64,000 nucleotides of DNA from Paracoccus aeridis (GCF_004923205.2 NZ_SELD02000018.1:124001-188000), one strand, 5' to 3'. Counted from the first letter of the stretch, positions 37,227-47,084 are shown. Translations and numbers: made by a program. Notes: generated from the letters alone by a model not told the origin.

Positions 37227-37253
37227 GGCGGCGGGGCGAGCGTTCCCGCCGCC
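37227..37253 (+). terminator. Hairpin terminator after the 52-residue gene
   Basis: GGCGGCGGG (37227-37235) pairs with CCCGCCGCC (37245-37253) over a 9-base loop, followed by TTCCGTT. Confidence 0.65.
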
Positions 37254-37757
37254 TTCCGTTCAGCGGGTCACCTGCGGGCCCATAGGCTTGGGCGGGAGGT
37301 CTTGGTCGCAGACATGCTCGCGGCTCGCGCGCGAGCCGGACCACCGGCCCCGTGATACAAAGAAATGACCGCGCACCTTGCGATGCGCGGCAGTTTTATG
37401 CTGCTCGGTTTCTTCTCGCCATATCCCAGAATATGGGATCTCAGCCCAGATCTTCGCGTTCGGAACGATCCGGATTAGCTGTGGTCTGGAAACGCCGTTA
37501 CTCGACGAACGTGGCAACCGGGACAATTCGCCGCTTGTCTTGCCGGAACAACGCCGCCGTGGCGACTTCCCCTTGCATCGGCAAATCAAAGTGAGCGTCT
37601 CCGCCCATCGCGAAACTTCCACAGTACTCGTCAGAAATATTGAATTATTCTGAGGCCGATTTAGGCGCCCATTGCTTCCCAGCGACCGATGTCCTGCCAC
37701 AATGACGGCGATTCCGATCGTCTGAAGTCCCACCCGGTGCTTTCGTGTGGGACGGCC
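37254..37757. other. Lower-GC stretch with no assignable gene
   Basis: From about 37340 to 37660 the sequence is visibly more AT-rich than its surroundings. A 91-codon plus frame (37378-37653) ends 'QRRRGDFPLHRQIKVSV...NIELF', faintly like a PilZ start, but there is no good ribosome site and other frames are equally open. ATCCCA/TGGGAT form a 6-base inverted repeat at 37423-37439. Possibly a relic of foreign DNA next to the tRNA. Confidence 0.35.
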
Positions 37758-37786
37758 GGGGCGCAGAAGGTCCAGTTCTGCGCCCC
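37758..37786 (-). terminator. Hairpin terminator of nrdJ
   Basis: GGGGCGCAGAA and TTCTGCGCCCC form a perfect 11-pair stem around a 7-base loop, 11 bases beyond the nrdJ stop. No T tract follows on the minus strand, so it could also stabilise the 3' end. Confidence 0.7.
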
Positions 37787-37797
37787 AACCCAATTCC

Positions 37798-40700
37798 TCA
37801 GCTGCACCCGCTCGTGCCGCCGCAGGTGTTGCACTTCATGCAGGTGCCGTTGCGCACCAGCGTGTAGTTGCCGCATTCGCCGCAGGGGTCGCCTTCGTAG
37901 CCCTGCATCTTCGCCTTGGCGCGCATGTCCATCGACACCGTCGTCACCGTCTCGACCGACGCCGCCTGGAAACTCGCCCGCGCCTCGGACATCCCCGACG
38001 CGACCGCCATCACCGATGCGCCGCCCTGCAGCACCATCAGCTCCTGCGGAAGCCGCTTCCTGAGGTAGCCGGTCGAGCTGATCTGGCGCAGCATCTCGAG
38101 GCTCTTCGACTTCTCGTCGCTCACCGCCGCGACGTTGCGCCCTTCCGTCTCGCCGTCGCCGAGATCGTCGAACGCCGCGCCCGAGGGCTTCACATGCGCA
38201 AGGTCCGTGCGGTCGAGATAAGAAACGGCCAGTTCCCGGAAGATGTAGTCGAGGATCGAGGTCGCGTTCTTGATCGAGTCGTTGCCCTGCACCATCCCCG
38301 CCGGCTCGAACCGCGTGAAGGTGAAGGCGTCCACGAACTCCTCCAGCGGGACGCCGTATTGCAGGCCGACCGACACCGCGATGGCGAAGTTGTTCATCAT
38401 GGCCCGGAAGCCCGCGCCTTCCTTGTGCATGTCGATGAAGATCTCGCCCAGCTTGCCGTCGTCGTATTCGCCGGTGCGCAGATAGACCTTGTGGCCGCCG
38501 ATGATCGCCTTCTGCGTATAGCCCTTGCGGCGGGCCGGCAGCTTCTCGCGGCTGGACCGCACGGCCTCCTTCACGATGATCCGCTCGACGATCTTCTCGG
38601 CGATGACGGTCGCTTTCTCCTGGGCCGACCCGGTTTCCAGCACCTCGGCAGCCTCGTCGTCATCCTCGACCAGCGCGGATGCCAGCGGCTGCGACAGCTT
38701 CGAGCCGTCGCGGTAGAGCGCGTTGGCCTTGATGCCCAGCGACCACGACAGCTCGTAGGCCGCCAGCGCATCCTCGATCGTGGCCGAGTTCGGCATGTTG
38801 ATCGTCTTCGAGATCGCGCCCGAGATGAAGGACTGCGCCGCCGCCATCATGCGGATGTGGCTGTCCACCGACAGATAGCGCGTCCCTTTCTTGCCGCAGG
38901 CATTGGCGCAGTCGAAGACGGCGTAGTGTTCGGGCTTGAGGAACGGCGCGCCTTCCAGCGTCATCGTGCCGCAGACGTGGTCGTTGGCGGCGTCGATCTG
39001 GGCCCTGCTGAACCCGAGGTGGCGCAGCAGGTCGAAGGACGGGTCGCCCAGCTTTTCGGCCGGGATGCCCAGCGTGCCCTTGCAGAAATCCTCGCCCAGC
39101 GTCCACTGGTTGAAGACGAAGCGGATGTCGAAGGCCGAGGCCAGCGCCGCATCCACCTTTTGAAGCTCGCGCGGGCCGAAGCCGTGGCCGACGAGCGCGG
39201 CGTGGTTGATGCCGGGGCAGTTCCCGAGGCTCGCGTGGCCGACGGCATAGGCCACGATCTCCTCGATCTGGGCCGAGCCGTAGCCGAGCGCTTCCAGCGC
39301 CGCCGGGACCGACTGGTTGATGATCTTGAAGTAGCCGCCGCCGGCCAGCTTCTTGAACTTCACCAGCGCGAAGTCGGGCTCGATCCCGGTGGTGTCGCAG
39401 TCCATGACAAGGCCGATCGTGCCCGTGGGCGCGATCACCGTGGTCTGCGCGTTGCGGAAGCCATGCTCCTCGCCCAGCGTCAGCGCCTCGTCCCACGCGG
39501 CCCGCGCCATCTGCGCCAGCCGCAGGTCGGGGCAGTTTTCCACGTCCAGCGCGACCGGGTTCACGTTGACGCCGTCATAGGCGCCGGTGCCGTGGGCGGC
39601 GGCGCGGTGGTTGCGGATCACCCGCAGCATCGCGTCGGCGTTGCGCCGGTAGCCGGGGAAGGGCCCGAGCTCGCCCGCCATCTCGGCGCTGGTCGCGTAG
39701 GAAACGCCGGTCATCAGCGCCGTCAGCGCACCGCAGAGCGCCCGCCCCTCGTCGCTGTCGTAGCCGAGGCCGAGGTTCATCAGCAGCCCGCCGATGTTGG
39801 CGTAGCCGAGTCCGAGGGTGCGGAAATCGTAGCTGCGCTGCGCGATCTCCTTCGAAGGGAACTGCGCCATCAGCACGCTGATCTCCAGCGTGACGGTCCA
39901 GAGGCGGGTGGCGTGGACATAGCCGTCCGCGTCGAAGCGGCCGCCCTTCAGGAAGGTCAGCAGGTTCATCGACGCCAGGTTGCAGGCCGTGTCGTCGAGG
40001 AACATGTATTCGCTGCACGGGTTCGACCCGCGGATCGGCCCGTCCGCCGGGCAGGTGTGCCAGGCGTTCACCGTGTCGTGGAACTGGATGCCGGGGTCCG
40101 CGCAGGCCCAGGCGGCGTGACCGATCTGGTCCCACAGCTCGCGCGCCTTCACCGTCTTCGCGACCTTGCCGTCGGTGCGGCGGACCAGTTCCCAGTCGGC
40201 ATCCTCGCGCACGGCCTGCAGGAAGGCATCGGTGACGCGAACCGAGTTGTTCGAGTTCTGGCCCGAGACCGAGGCATAGGCCTCGCTGTCCCAGTCGGTG
40301 TCGTAGGTCGGGAACTCGATCGAGTCGAAGCCCTGCCGGGCGTATTGCAGCACGCGGTTGATATAGGTTTCCGGGATCATCGCCTTCTTGGCGGACCGGA
40401 TCGCGCCTTTCAGCGCGGCGTTCTGCGCCGGGTCCGTCGCGCCTTCGGGCGAGCCGTCCCACTGGCGGATCGCGGCGAAGATGTCGTTCAGCTTCGCCTC
40501 GTGCTGCTTGGAACCCGCCACCAGCGAGGCGACCTTCTGTTCCTCGATGACCTTCCAGTTGATGAAGGCCTCGATGTCGGGGTGATCCATGTCGCAGATC
40601 ACCATCTTCGCCGCGCGCCGCGTGGTGCCGCCCGACTTGATCGCGCCCGCCGCCCGGTCCCCGATCTTGAGGAAGCCCATCAGCCCCGACGACTTGCCGC

Positions 40701-41454
40701 CGCCCGACAGCTTTTCCCCCTCGCCGCGCAGCGACGAGAAGTTGGTGCCGGTGCCGCTGCCGTACTTGAACAGCCGCGCCTCGCGGACCCACAGGTCCAT
40801 GATGCCGCCGTCGTTCACCAGATCGTCCGAGACCGACTGGATGAAGCAGGCGTGGGGCTGCGGGTGCTCATAGGCGCTGTCGGACTTGACCAGCTTGCCG
40901 GTCTGGTAATCGACGTAGAAATGCCCCTGGCTCGGCCCGTCGATGCCATAGGCCCAGTGCAGCCCGGTATTGAACCACTGCGGCGAGTTCGGCGCCCCCA
41001 TCTGGCGGGCAAGCATGTGGCGCATCTCGTCGTAATAGGCGCGGGCGTCGGATTCGGCGGTGAAGTAGCCGCCTTTCCAGCCCCAGTAGGCCCACGCCCC
41101 GGCCAGCCGGTCGAAGACCTGGCGGGCCGAGGTCTCGCCCACCATCCGCTCGCCCTCGGGCAGCTTTTCCAGCGCCGCCTCGTCGGGCACGGACCGCCAC
41201 AGGAACTCGGGCACGCCCTTTTCCTTGACGCGCTTCAGGGCAGCGGGGACGCCGGCCTTGCGGAAGTACTTCTGCGCGATGACGTCGGACGCGACCTGGC
41301 TCCAGCCCGCGGGCACCTCGACGGCGTCGTTGCGGAACACCACGGTGCCGTCCGGGTTGCGGATCTCGCTGACCGTCGTGGAGAATGCGATGCCGCCATA
41401 GGCGCCAGAGTCGGCATTGGTGTCCGGGGTGGTGAAGCGCCGTTCGATCTTCAT
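37798..41454 (-). CDS. nrdJ: Adenosylcobalamin-dependent (class II) ribonucleoside-diphosphate reductase
   Basis: 1218 residues from [17 protein letters not shown]. It makes deoxyribonucleotides with B12 and needs no oxygen-sensitive or diiron partner. Seen: '[20 protein letters not shown]' (active-site N-x-C-x-E), '[19 protein letters not shown]', and a C-terminal zinc-type Cys cluster with C-x-x-C-x(11)-C-x-x-C spacing ('CGECGNYTL', 'CMKCNTCGG') that is thought to deliver electrons. Length fits the long alphaproteobacterial form. The 403 bases upstream hold a TTAA-N7-TTAA site. I saw no clear B12 riboswitch in the leader. Confidence 0.97.
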   Translation of the reverse strand: MKIERRFTTPDTNADSGAYGGIAFSTTVSEIRNPDGTVVFRNDAVEVPAGWSQVASDVIAQKYFRKAGVPAALKRVKEKGVPEFLWRSVPDEAALEKLPEGERMVGETSARQVFDRLAGAWAYWGWKGGYFTAESDARAYYDEMRHMLARQMGAPNSPQWFNTGLHWAYGIDGPSQGHFYVDYQTGKLVKSDSAYEHPQPHACFIQSVSDDLVNDGGIMDLWVREARLFKYGSGTGTNFSSLRGEGEKLSGGGKSSGLMGFLKIGDRAAGAIKSGGTTRRAAKMVICDMDHPDIEAFINWKVIEEQKVASLVAGSKQHEAKLNDIFAAIRQWDGSPEGATDPAQNAALKGAIRSAKKAMIPETYINRVLQYARQGFDSIEFPTYDTDWDSEAYASVSGQNSNNSVRVTDAFLQAVREDADWELVRRTDGKVAKTVKARELWDQIGHAAWACADPGIQFHDTVNAWHTCPADGPIRGSNPCSEYMFLDDTACNLASMNLLTFLKGGRFDADGYVHATRLWTVTLEISVLMAQFPSKEIAQRSYDFRTLGLGYANIGGLLMNLGLGYDSDEGRALCGALTALMTGVSYATSAEMAGELGPFPGYRRNADAMLRVIRNHRAAAHGTGAYDGVNVNPVALDVENCPDLRLAQMARAAWDEALTLGEEHGFRNAQTTVIAPTGTIGLVMDCDTTGIEPDFALVKFKKLAGGGYFKIINQSVPAALEALGYGSAQIEEIVAYAVGHASLGNCPGINHAALVGHGFGPRELQKVDAALASAFDIRFVFNQWTLGEDFCKGTLGIPAEKLGDPSFDLLRHLGFSRAQIDAANDHVCGTMTLEGAPFLKPEHYAVFDCANACGKKGTRYLSVDSHIRMMAAAQSFISGAISKTINMPNSATIEDALAAYELSWSLGIKANALYRDGSKLSQPLASALVEDDDEAAEVLETGSAQEKATVIAEKIVERIIVKEAVRSSREKLPARRKGYTQKAIIGGHKVYLRTGEYDDGKLGEIFIDMHKEGAGFRAMMNNFAIAVSVGLQYGVPLEEFVDAFTFTRFEPAGMVQGNDSIKNATSILDYIFRELAVSYLDRTDLAHVKPSGAAFDDLGDGETEGRNVAAVSDEKSKSLEMLRQISSTGYLRKRLPQELMVLQGGASVMAVASGMSEARASFQAASVETVTTVSMDMRAKAKMQGYEGDPCGECGNYTLVRNGTCMKCNTCGGTSGCS

Positions 41455-41857
41455 CTCTCGCCTGTCCCTTTGTCCGTGCGCCGTCGTGCAGGGCCCGGCC
41501 CGCAGGGGCCGCAAGGCCGCCTGCGTCCCGGCATGGTGCCAAGGCGCGTTCGCTGTTCTGGTTGGGTCCGCGGTGACTGGATCTTACAAGATCTGGTGGT
41601 CCGCCGGCCCCGTTCACACAAAATGAACCGCCGAGCAGACCGCTGCAAGACCATTTTTGTAACCGGGAGGCGAGTAATTCCTTTGACTTTCCGGTTCAGG
41701 TAACGGGACGGGCCCCGACTCGTTTGGTTAACAAATGGTTAAGGAAGGCTCGCACGCGCTGTGGAAGAAAGCGGATTTCCTGCGCACCGCAGATGCTTCG
41801 CCGTGAGATCTCACCGATGTTCCACAGGATTGTCCCCAGCCAGACCGGGCGCAGCCG
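41455..41857. other. Intergenic region upstream of nrdJ
   Basis: It holds the nrdJ promoter region and a CtrA-type site. It is AT-rich from about 41600 to 41780. I looked for a cobalamin-riboswitch B12 box and for paired NrdR boxes on the minus strand and found no convincing copy. Confidence 0.5.
41728..41742. promoter_or_regulatory. CtrA-type binding site (TTAA-N7-TTAA)
   Basis: TTAACAAATGGTTAA matches exactly the full alphaproteobacterial CtrA consensus of two TTAA halves seven bases apart. In DNA this GC-rich such a match is unlikely by chance. It lies 274 bases upstream of the nrdJ start and in no gene. CtrA control of nrdJ is inferred. Confidence 0.55.
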
Positions 41858-42400
41858 TCAGATTGCGATGACCCCGCGGTCGGTGACGATCACGTCCAGC
41901 GGCTCGTCGGTCGGCTCGACCGGGATCAGCGGCAGTTCCTGCGCGCCCCAGGCTAGGCCGATCGCCGTCACCTGCCCCGCCCGGCGCAGGTCGGACAGGG
42001 TCCGGTCGTAGAAGCCGCCCCCGTAGCCGAGCCGGCTGCCGTGGCGGTCGAACCCCACCAGAGGCACGATCAGCACCTGCGGCACCATGATCTCGTGCGT
42101 CTCGGGCGGGTGCGAGGTGCCGAAGGCGCCCGGCTCGACCGCGCCGTCGAATCGGCGGAAGCAAAGCGGGGTCGCGGGGGCCACGACCACCGGCAGGCAG
42201 ACCGGCCCGTCATGGGCCGCCATCGCGGGCCGGGGATCGGGCTCGCCCCGCATCGGCCAGTAGCCGGCCAGCACCCGGCCCGCGTGCCGCGACAGCGCCG
42301 CCGACAGCCAGCGATCCAGCGCCGCCTGGTCGCCGCCCCGCGCCCGCGCCGCGAGCGCCTGCGCCCGAAGCGCGGCCTTCTCGCCAAGCGGGTCCGTCAC
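41858..42400 (-). CDS. 5-formyltetrahydrofolate cyclo-ligase
   Basis: 180 residues from a GTG overlapping the mgtE stop (GTGA). Family motifs are 'VLAGYWPMRGEPDPRP' (~48-63) and the nucleotide/folate loop 'GSRLGYGGGFYDRTLSDL' (~127-144). It converts 5-formyl-THF to 5,10-methenyl-THF with ATP. A far-upstream start inside mgtE is rejected. It is translationally coupled to mgtE, an unusual but not functional pairing. Confidence 0.92.
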   Translation of the reverse strand: MTDPLGEKAALRAQALAARARGGDQAALDRWLSAALSRHAGRVLAGYWPMRGEPDPRPAMAAHDGPVCLPVVVAPATPLCFRRFDGAVEPGAFGTSHPPETHEIMVPQVLIVPLVGFDRHGSRLGYGGGFYDRTLSDLRRAGQVTAIGLAWGAQELPLIPVEPTDEPLDVIVTDRGVIAI

Positions 42401-43779
42401 AGCAGGACCCAGGTCGCCAGCCCCAGGAACGCGAAGAACCCGATCACGTCGGTCACGGTCGTGACGAAGGTGCCCGACGCGAGCGCCGGGTCCGCGCCCG
42501 CCTTGTCCAGCGCCAGGGGAATCGCGATCCCCGCCAGCGCCGCCACGGTCAGATTGATGAGCATCGCCACCGCGATCACCAGCGCCAGCTGCACGCCGCC
42601 GAACCAGACATAGGCGATCGCCGCCAGCGCCAGCGCGAACACCAAACCGTTGAGCATCCCCACCAGCACCTCGCGCAGCATGACGCGGCGCACGTTGCCG
42701 GGCGTCAGGCCCTTGGTGGCAAGGCCGCGCACCGCGACGGTCAGCGTCTGCGTGCCCGCGTTCCCGCCCATCGACGCCACGATCGGCATCAGCACGGCCA
42801 GCGCGACCAGCTGGCTGATCGACGCCTCGAACACGGAGATCACGGTGGCCGAGATCAGCGCGGTGCAGACGTTCACCGCGAGCCACGGCAGTCGCTGGCG
42901 CAGCGTCTCGATCACGCTGTCGGACAGCGAGGATTCGTCGCCCACCCCGGCAAGGCGGAGGATGTCCTCCTCGTGCTCCTCGTCCAGCACGTTCATGGCG
43001 TCGTCGATGGTGATGACCCCGACGAGGCGGCCGTCCGCGTCCACGACCGGGGCGGAAATCAGGTGATACTGGTTGAAGGCATAGGCGACCTCGCCTTCCT
43101 CCTGCAGGACGTTGACGGTGCGGAAGCTGTCCTCGGTCAGGTCGCGCAGCCTGACGCCCCGGCGCGCGGACAGAAGCCGGCCCAGCGTGACGTAGCCGGT
43201 CGGGTGGCGGCGCGGATCGATCAGGATCACGTGGTAGAACTGGTCCGGCAGCCAATCCTCGCCGCGCAGGAAGTCGATCGTCTCGCCCACGGTCCAGTGC
43301 TCGGGCGCGACCACGACCTCGGACTGCATCAGGCGGCCGGCGGAGTATTCGGGATAGGTCAGCGACTGCTCGACCGCGACCCGGTCCGGCTCGTCCAGCG
43401 CGGCGAGGATCGTCTCGCGCTCCGGCCCCTCCATGTCCTCGACGAGATCCACGACGTCGTCGCTGTCCATCTCGCGCACCGCGTCGGCGAGGACGTGGAC
43501 GGGCAGCGCCTCGATCACCTCGTCGCGGATCGATTCGTCAATCTCGGACAGGATCTCGCCGTCGATCTCGCGCGAGTACAGACGGACGAACTCGCCCCGG
43601 CGGCGCGGGGTCAGCTGCTCGATCACGTCGGCGATGTCGGCGGGGTGCAGCGGTTCCAGCAGGTTGTCGAGACGGGCGGCGTCGCCGGTGTCCACGGCCT
43701 CGTCGATGCCGGCCACGACGGTCCGCGCGGGGGCGAAGTCGTCCTCGGACTCGGGTTCGCGGGGGCGCGGATCGGTCAT
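42397..43779 (-). CDS. mgtE: Magnesium transporter MgtE
   Basis: 460 residues. Cytosolic N domain ('LLEPLHPADIADVIEQLTPR'), two CBS domains (~140-265) and five C-terminal helices, with the pore signature 'MPIVASMGGNAGTQTLTV' (~345-362). It is a Mg2+-gated Mg2+ channel of the inner membrane. The N-terminal extension before MTDPRPREP is rejected; GAGGTGC precedes this ATG. Length normal. Confidence 0.95.
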   Translation of the reverse strand: MTDPRPREPESEDDFAPARTVVAGIDEAVDTGDAARLDNLLEPLHPADIADVIEQLTPRRRGEFVRLYSREIDGEILSEIDESIRDEVIEALPVHVLADAVREMDSDDVVDLVEDMEGPERETILAALDEPDRVAVEQSLTYPEYSAGRLMQSEVVVAPEHWTVGETIDFLRGEDWLPDQFYHVILIDPRRHPTGYVTLGRLLSARRGVRLRDLTEDSFRTVNVLQEEGEVAYAFNQYHLISAPVVDADGRLVGVITIDDAMNVLDEEHEEDILRLAGVGDESSLSDSVIETLRQRLPWLAVNVCTALISATVISVFEASISQLVALAVLMPIVASMGGNAGTQTLTVAVRGLATKGLTPGNVRRVMLREVLVGMLNGLVFALALAAIAYVWFGGVQLALVIAVAMLINLTVAALAGIAIPLALDKAGADPALASGTFVTTVTDVIGFFAFLGLATWVLL

Positions 43780-43897
43780 GCGGCACCTCGTTCGGTTCGG
43801 CTGTGGCTGATTGCCGGGCGCAGGGCGTCCGGTCGGCCGGACCATAGAAGCACCGGCGCGGCCCGGCAACGTCGTCCGGGCGCGGCCTGCCGCGGGG

Positions 43898-44761
43898 TCA
43901 GGCGTCGGCCAGCAGCCGCATCGCCTGGTCGTGCAGCTCCGCCGTCGCGGCGGCGATCACGCGGCCGCCGTTCCACGCAGGCCCGCCGGTCCAGTCGGTG
44001 ACGATGCCGCCCGCCGCCTCGACCACCGCCATCGGCGCCGCGATGTCATAGCGCTGCAGCCCCGCCTCGATCACGAGGTCGACCTGCCCCATGGCGAGAA
44101 GGGCGTAGGCGTAGCAGTCGAGCCCGTAGCGCGTCAGCCGCACCTGCCCGGCGACGCGGCGGAAGGCCGCGCCGTCGGCGGGGGTGCCGACCTCGGGGAA
44201 GGTCGTCATCAGCGTCGCCTCGGCCAGCGTCCGGCCCGAGCGGACCCGCAGCGGCATCGTCCCGTGCGGCGACCGCACCAAGGCGCGGCCCATCCCCCCC
44301 TCGAACCGCTCGCGCGTCCACGGCTGGTCGATCATGCCGTAAAGCGGGCAGCCCTCGCGGTCGGTGACGGCGATCAGGACGCCCCAGCTGGGCGCGCCGC
44401 ACAGGAACGCGCGGGTGCCGTCGATCGGGTCGAGGACCCAGGTCAGGCCGCTCGTGCCGGGCGTCGCGCCGTATTCCTCGCCCAGGATGCCGTCGTCGGG
44501 ACGGTCGCGGCCAAGGATCTCGCGCATCGCCGTCTCGCTGGCGCGGTCGGCGCTGGTCACGGGGTCGTAGCCGCCGGCAAGCTTGTTCTCGGAGGCGAGG
44601 TCGGCCGTGCGGAAGAACGGCAGGATCGCCGCGCCTGCCGCATCGGCCATGGCATGCGCGATCCTGACGAGATCGTGGCCCCCCGCATGGGCGAGGGCGT
44701 GATCCGGGGCGGCCGCATGGAAAAGGGGCGCGGCGTCCGCAGGTCGGTCGAAATCGGTCAT
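43898..44761 (-). CDS. Inositol-monophosphatase family enzyme, probably histidinol-phosphatase
   Basis: 287 residues. Metal motifs are 'DDGILGEEYG' (~95-104) and 'WVLDPIDGTRAFLCGAPSWG' (~114-133), with 'GLQRYDIAAPMAVVEAAGGI' late in the sequence. The R-A-F-L-C-G-x-P-S-W-G context and length favour the histidinol-phosphatase (HisN) branch, but inositol or other phosphates cannot be excluded. AGGGG precedes the ATG. It stands upstream of mgtE on the same strand. Confidence 0.88.
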   Translation of the reverse strand: MTDFDRPADAAPLFHAAAPDHALAHAGGHDLVRIAHAMADAAGAAILPFFRTADLASENKLAGGYDPVTSADRASETAMREILGRDRPDDGILGEEYGATPGTSGLTWVLDPIDGTRAFLCGAPSWGVLIAVTDREGCPLYGMIDQPWTRERFEGGMGRALVRSPHGTMPLRVRSGRTLAEATLMTTFPEVGTPADGAAFRRVAGQVRLTRYGLDCYAYALLAMGQVDLVIEAGLQRYDIAAPMAVVEAAGGIVTDWTGGPAWNGGRVIAAATAELHDQAMRLLADA

Positions 44762-44919
44762 GCGAGGCCCCTGCAAATGTCCCGCAATCATACCTGCGGC
44801 GATGCGATCCGGCCAGACGCGACGTCACGGACACGACCTGCCCGGCGCGCCATGACGACGCGCCGGGCATGATTGCAGGGGCTCGGAGACGGCGCCGGCG
44901 AGGCGCCCGACCGAACCGG

Positions 44920-45276
44920 TCAGGCGGCGTGCGACAGAACCCGCGCCAGTTCGAAGATCTGGCGGCGCTGCGCCTGCGGCATCGCATAGTACGACCGCAT
45001 GAGTTGAAGCGCTTCCTTGTCGTTCAGCACGTCGCCCGCCGGCTCGGAGTCGCCGTTCTCCAGCAGGCCGTCGAAGAAATAGGCCGGAGAGACGTCCAGC
45101 GCCTCGGCCATTTCCCACAGGCGCGACGCCGCGACGCGGTTCGCCCCCGTCTCGTACTTCTGGATCTGCTGGAACTTGATCCCAACCCTGTCCGCAAGCT
45201 GCTGTTGGGTCATGCCCATGAGCCAGCGGCGTTGCCGGAGCTTGCGCCCGACGTGAAGGTCGACTGAATGTGCCAT
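44920..45276 (-). CDS. XRE-family helix-turn-helix regulator
   Basis: 118 residues. The HTH is 'LRQRRWLMGMTQQQLADRVG' followed by 'KFQQIQKYETGANRVAASRL' (~13-53), and the C-terminal part ('DKEALQLMRSYYAMPQAQRR') is typical of the small alphaproteobacterial XRE proteins that may dimerise through this tail. No upstream ribosome site is obvious. Its targets are unknown. Confidence 0.92.
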   Translation of the reverse strand: MAHSVDLHVGRKLRQRRWLMGMTQQQLADRVGIKFQQIQKYETGANRVAASRLWEMAEALDVSPAYFFDGLLENGDSEPAGDVLNDKEALQLMRSYYAMPQAQRRQIFELARVLSHAA

Positions 45277-45668
45277 GAAGGAGAAAACCTGTGTGACAGA
45301 GAACCGTTTAACAGGAGTTCTTATCCATCACCCGGAAGTTGATTTGTAGTCCCCCTGTTACCGTGCTGTCCAAATATACAGGTCGGGGCAGGGCCGGGCG
45401 CGGAAGTTTGCCACCCTCGGCGCCCCGCTACCGCGGCTGTCCGCGCGCGCAGGAGGAGCGCGCGGCAGGAGGGAGAGCGCGCCGGATTCGCCCCGGTGCG
45501 CAACCGCAAGCTGACCCGGCAGGTCGCGCCGATCCCCGTTCAAGTGCCGATCCCCGGAAAAATCGGCATCATCGGCCTCTACGAAGGTTGAAACGGGCAC
45601 GCAGCGACACGATATCCCGGGACAACTGCGACAAAGCCCGCAGAGCACTACGCTGAAGGGAGTTTCCG
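45277..45668. other. Divergent intergenic region (XRE / Bax inhibitor gene)
   Basis: It contains the two divergent promoter regions. An AT-rich patch runs from 45290 to 45390. An AAGGGAG ribosome site precedes the plus-strand gene. I saw no clear operator palindrome or RNA structure. Confidence 0.4.
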
Positions 45669-46412
45669 ATGGCCGAATACAACGCAATCCCCCGCGCCGG
45701 CACTGCGCCTCGCAGCGCCGCCTTCGACGAGGGCCTGCGCACCTACATGAACAAGGTCTACTCGCTGATGGGCATCGGGATGCTCGTCACGGCGGGGACC
45801 GCCTGGGGGCTGAGCACCCTGGCCATCGGCCCTGACGGGACCGCCACCGCGCTGGGTCAGGCGATCTACTATTCGCCGCTGAAGTGGGTGATCATGTTCC
45901 TGCCGCTGGTGATGGTCTTCGCGTTCGGCGCGGCGATCAACCGGCTGTCCACCGCCGGCGCGACCCTGCTGTTCTACGCTTTCGCCGCCGCCATGGGCGC
46001 GTCGCTGAGCTGGATCTTCCTGGCCTATACCGGCATCTCGATCGTGCAGACCTTCGTGGCGACGGCCGCGGGCTTCGCGGGCCTGTCGATCTACGGCTAC
46101 ACGACCAAGCGCGACCTTTCGGGCATGGGCCGGTTCCTGATGATGGGCCTGATCGGGCTGATCGTCGCCTCGATCATCAACATCTTCCTGCGCTCGGGCG
46201 GCGTGCAGTTCGCGATCTCGACGCTGGGCGTCCTGATCTTCGCGGGCCTGACCGCCTACGACACGCAGCGGATCAAGAACACGTACCTGGAACTCGCGAA
46301 CTCGGACCGCGACTTCCTGGGAAAGTCGGCGATCATGGGCGCGCTGACCCTGTATCTCGACTTCCTCAACCTGTTCCTGTTCCTGCTGCAGTTCATGGGC
46401 AACCGCGAGTGA
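45669..46412 (+). CDS. Bax inhibitor-1/YccA family membrane protein
   Basis: 247 residues with seven hydrophobic helices and a short polar N-terminus. 'FFYAFAAAMGASLSWIF'-like segments and the C-terminal 'LYLDFLNLFLFLLQFMGNRE' are characteristic of the UPF0005/BI-1 family. Bacterial members may act in ion (Ca2+) leak or membrane-protein quality control, interacting with FtsH in E. coli. A terminator follows. Confidence 0.94.
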   Translation: MAEYNAIPRAGTAPRSAAFDEGLRTYMNKVYSLMGIGMLVTAGTAWGLSTLAIGPDGTATALGQAIYYSPLKWVIMFLPLVMVFAFGAAINRLSTAGATLLFYAFAAAMGASLSWIFLAYTGISIVQTFVATAAGFAGLSIYGYTTKRDLSGMGRFLMMGLIGLIVASIINIFLRSGGVQFAISTLGVLIFAGLTAYDTQRIKNTYLELANSDRDFLGKSAIMGALTLYLDFLNLFLFLLQFMGNRE

Positions 46413-46437
46413 TCGCAGCCTGACCAGAGACGACGAG

Positions 46438-46461
46438 GGGCCGGCATCGCGCCGGCCCTTT
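46438..46461 (+). terminator. Intrinsic terminator after the Bax inhibitor-like gene
   Basis: GGGCCGGC (46438-46445), ATCGC loop, GCCGGCCC (46451-46458), then TTT. Perfect 8-pair stem. Confidence 0.88.
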
Positions 46462-46483
46462 CCGTTTGCGGCGGGCGGAAGAC

Positions 46484-46560
46484 TGGCGACCCCGGGAGGG
46501 CTCGAACCCCCAACCTTGGACTTAGAAGGTCCCTGCTCTATCCAGTTGAGCTACGGGGCC
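46484..46560 (-). tRNA. tRNA-Arg (UCU)
   Basis: A 77-base minus-strand cloverleaf. Acceptor GGCCCCG pairs with CGGGGTC (one G-T), the D-arm is GCTC-AACTGGATA-GAGC, and the anticodon loop is CTTCTAA (anticodon TCT). The T-loop is TTCGAGC and the CCA end is encoded. Its 5' end is overlapped by the end of the upstream GNAT frame. Confidence 0.95.
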
Positions 46561-47084
46561 GCACGCGACGTGCTTGCGACAAACGCGGGCGCGGCGCAAC
46601 CCGCAGCAGGCCCGACCGCGCGCGTCATGAAGGTGCTGTGCGGGTCGGGGCCATAGCCCGCGAACGGGCCGCATTCGCGGAACCCGGCCCGCGCATACAG
46701 CGCCCGCGCCGGGGCCAAGCTGTCCTGCGACCCGGTCTCGAGCGACACCCGGCCCATGCCCAGCGCCTGCGCCCGGTCCAGCAGCGCCGCGAGCAGCCGC
46801 GCGGCAAGCCCCTGCCCCCGATGTTCGGCCAGCACGTGCATCGACTTGATTTCGGCGTGCCCGTCGCCCAGCCGTTTCAGCGCCCCCATCCCGACCGGGC
46901 GGCCGCCCTGGCGCATCACGAGGAACTCGATGTCCGGGCCGACCAGCTGCGCGCGCGGCAGCATGTGGATCGAGCCCGGCGGCGTATCGGCGTGCATCGC
47001 CTGCACGTGGCGGTCGAACAGCAGCCGCAGATCCTCGGCCAGCGGCGATTCCGGGGCGATCGAGACGGGGCCGTTATTCGTCAT
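46551..47084 (-). CDS. GNAT family N-acetyltransferase
   Basis: 177 residues from MTNNGPVSIAPESP. Acetyl-CoA motif A is 'MHVLAEHRGQGLAARLLAAL' (~98-117, with the Q/R-x-x-G-x-G/A pattern), and 'LYARAGFRECGPFAGYGPDP' (~138-157) matches the YsnE-type subgroup. The substrate is unknown. The last ~20 residues are low-complexity, and the TAG is supplied by the first bases of tRNA-Arg, so the gene and tRNA overlap by 10 bases. Confidence 0.9.
   Translation of the reverse strand: MTNNGPVSIAPESPLAEDLRLLFDRHVQAMHADTPPGSIHMLPRAQLVGPDIEFLVMRQGGRPVGMGALKRLGDGHAEIKSMHVLAEHRGQGLAARLLAALLDRAQALGMGRVSLETGSQDSLAPARALYARAGFRECGPFAGYGPDPHSTFMTRAVGPAAGCAAPAFVASTSRAAP

Noticed and set aside
41600..41700. Possible NrdR boxes or cobalamin riboswitch before nrdJ
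   Set aside because: Only loose ACACAAAATG-like fragments; no paired 16-base boxes and no B12-box core could be found.
37747..41703. 1318-codon plus-strand frame opposite nrdJ
   Set aside because: It is the high-GC shadow of the clearly conserved nrdJ gene; its composition is His/Arg/Ala/Gly-biased with no domain.
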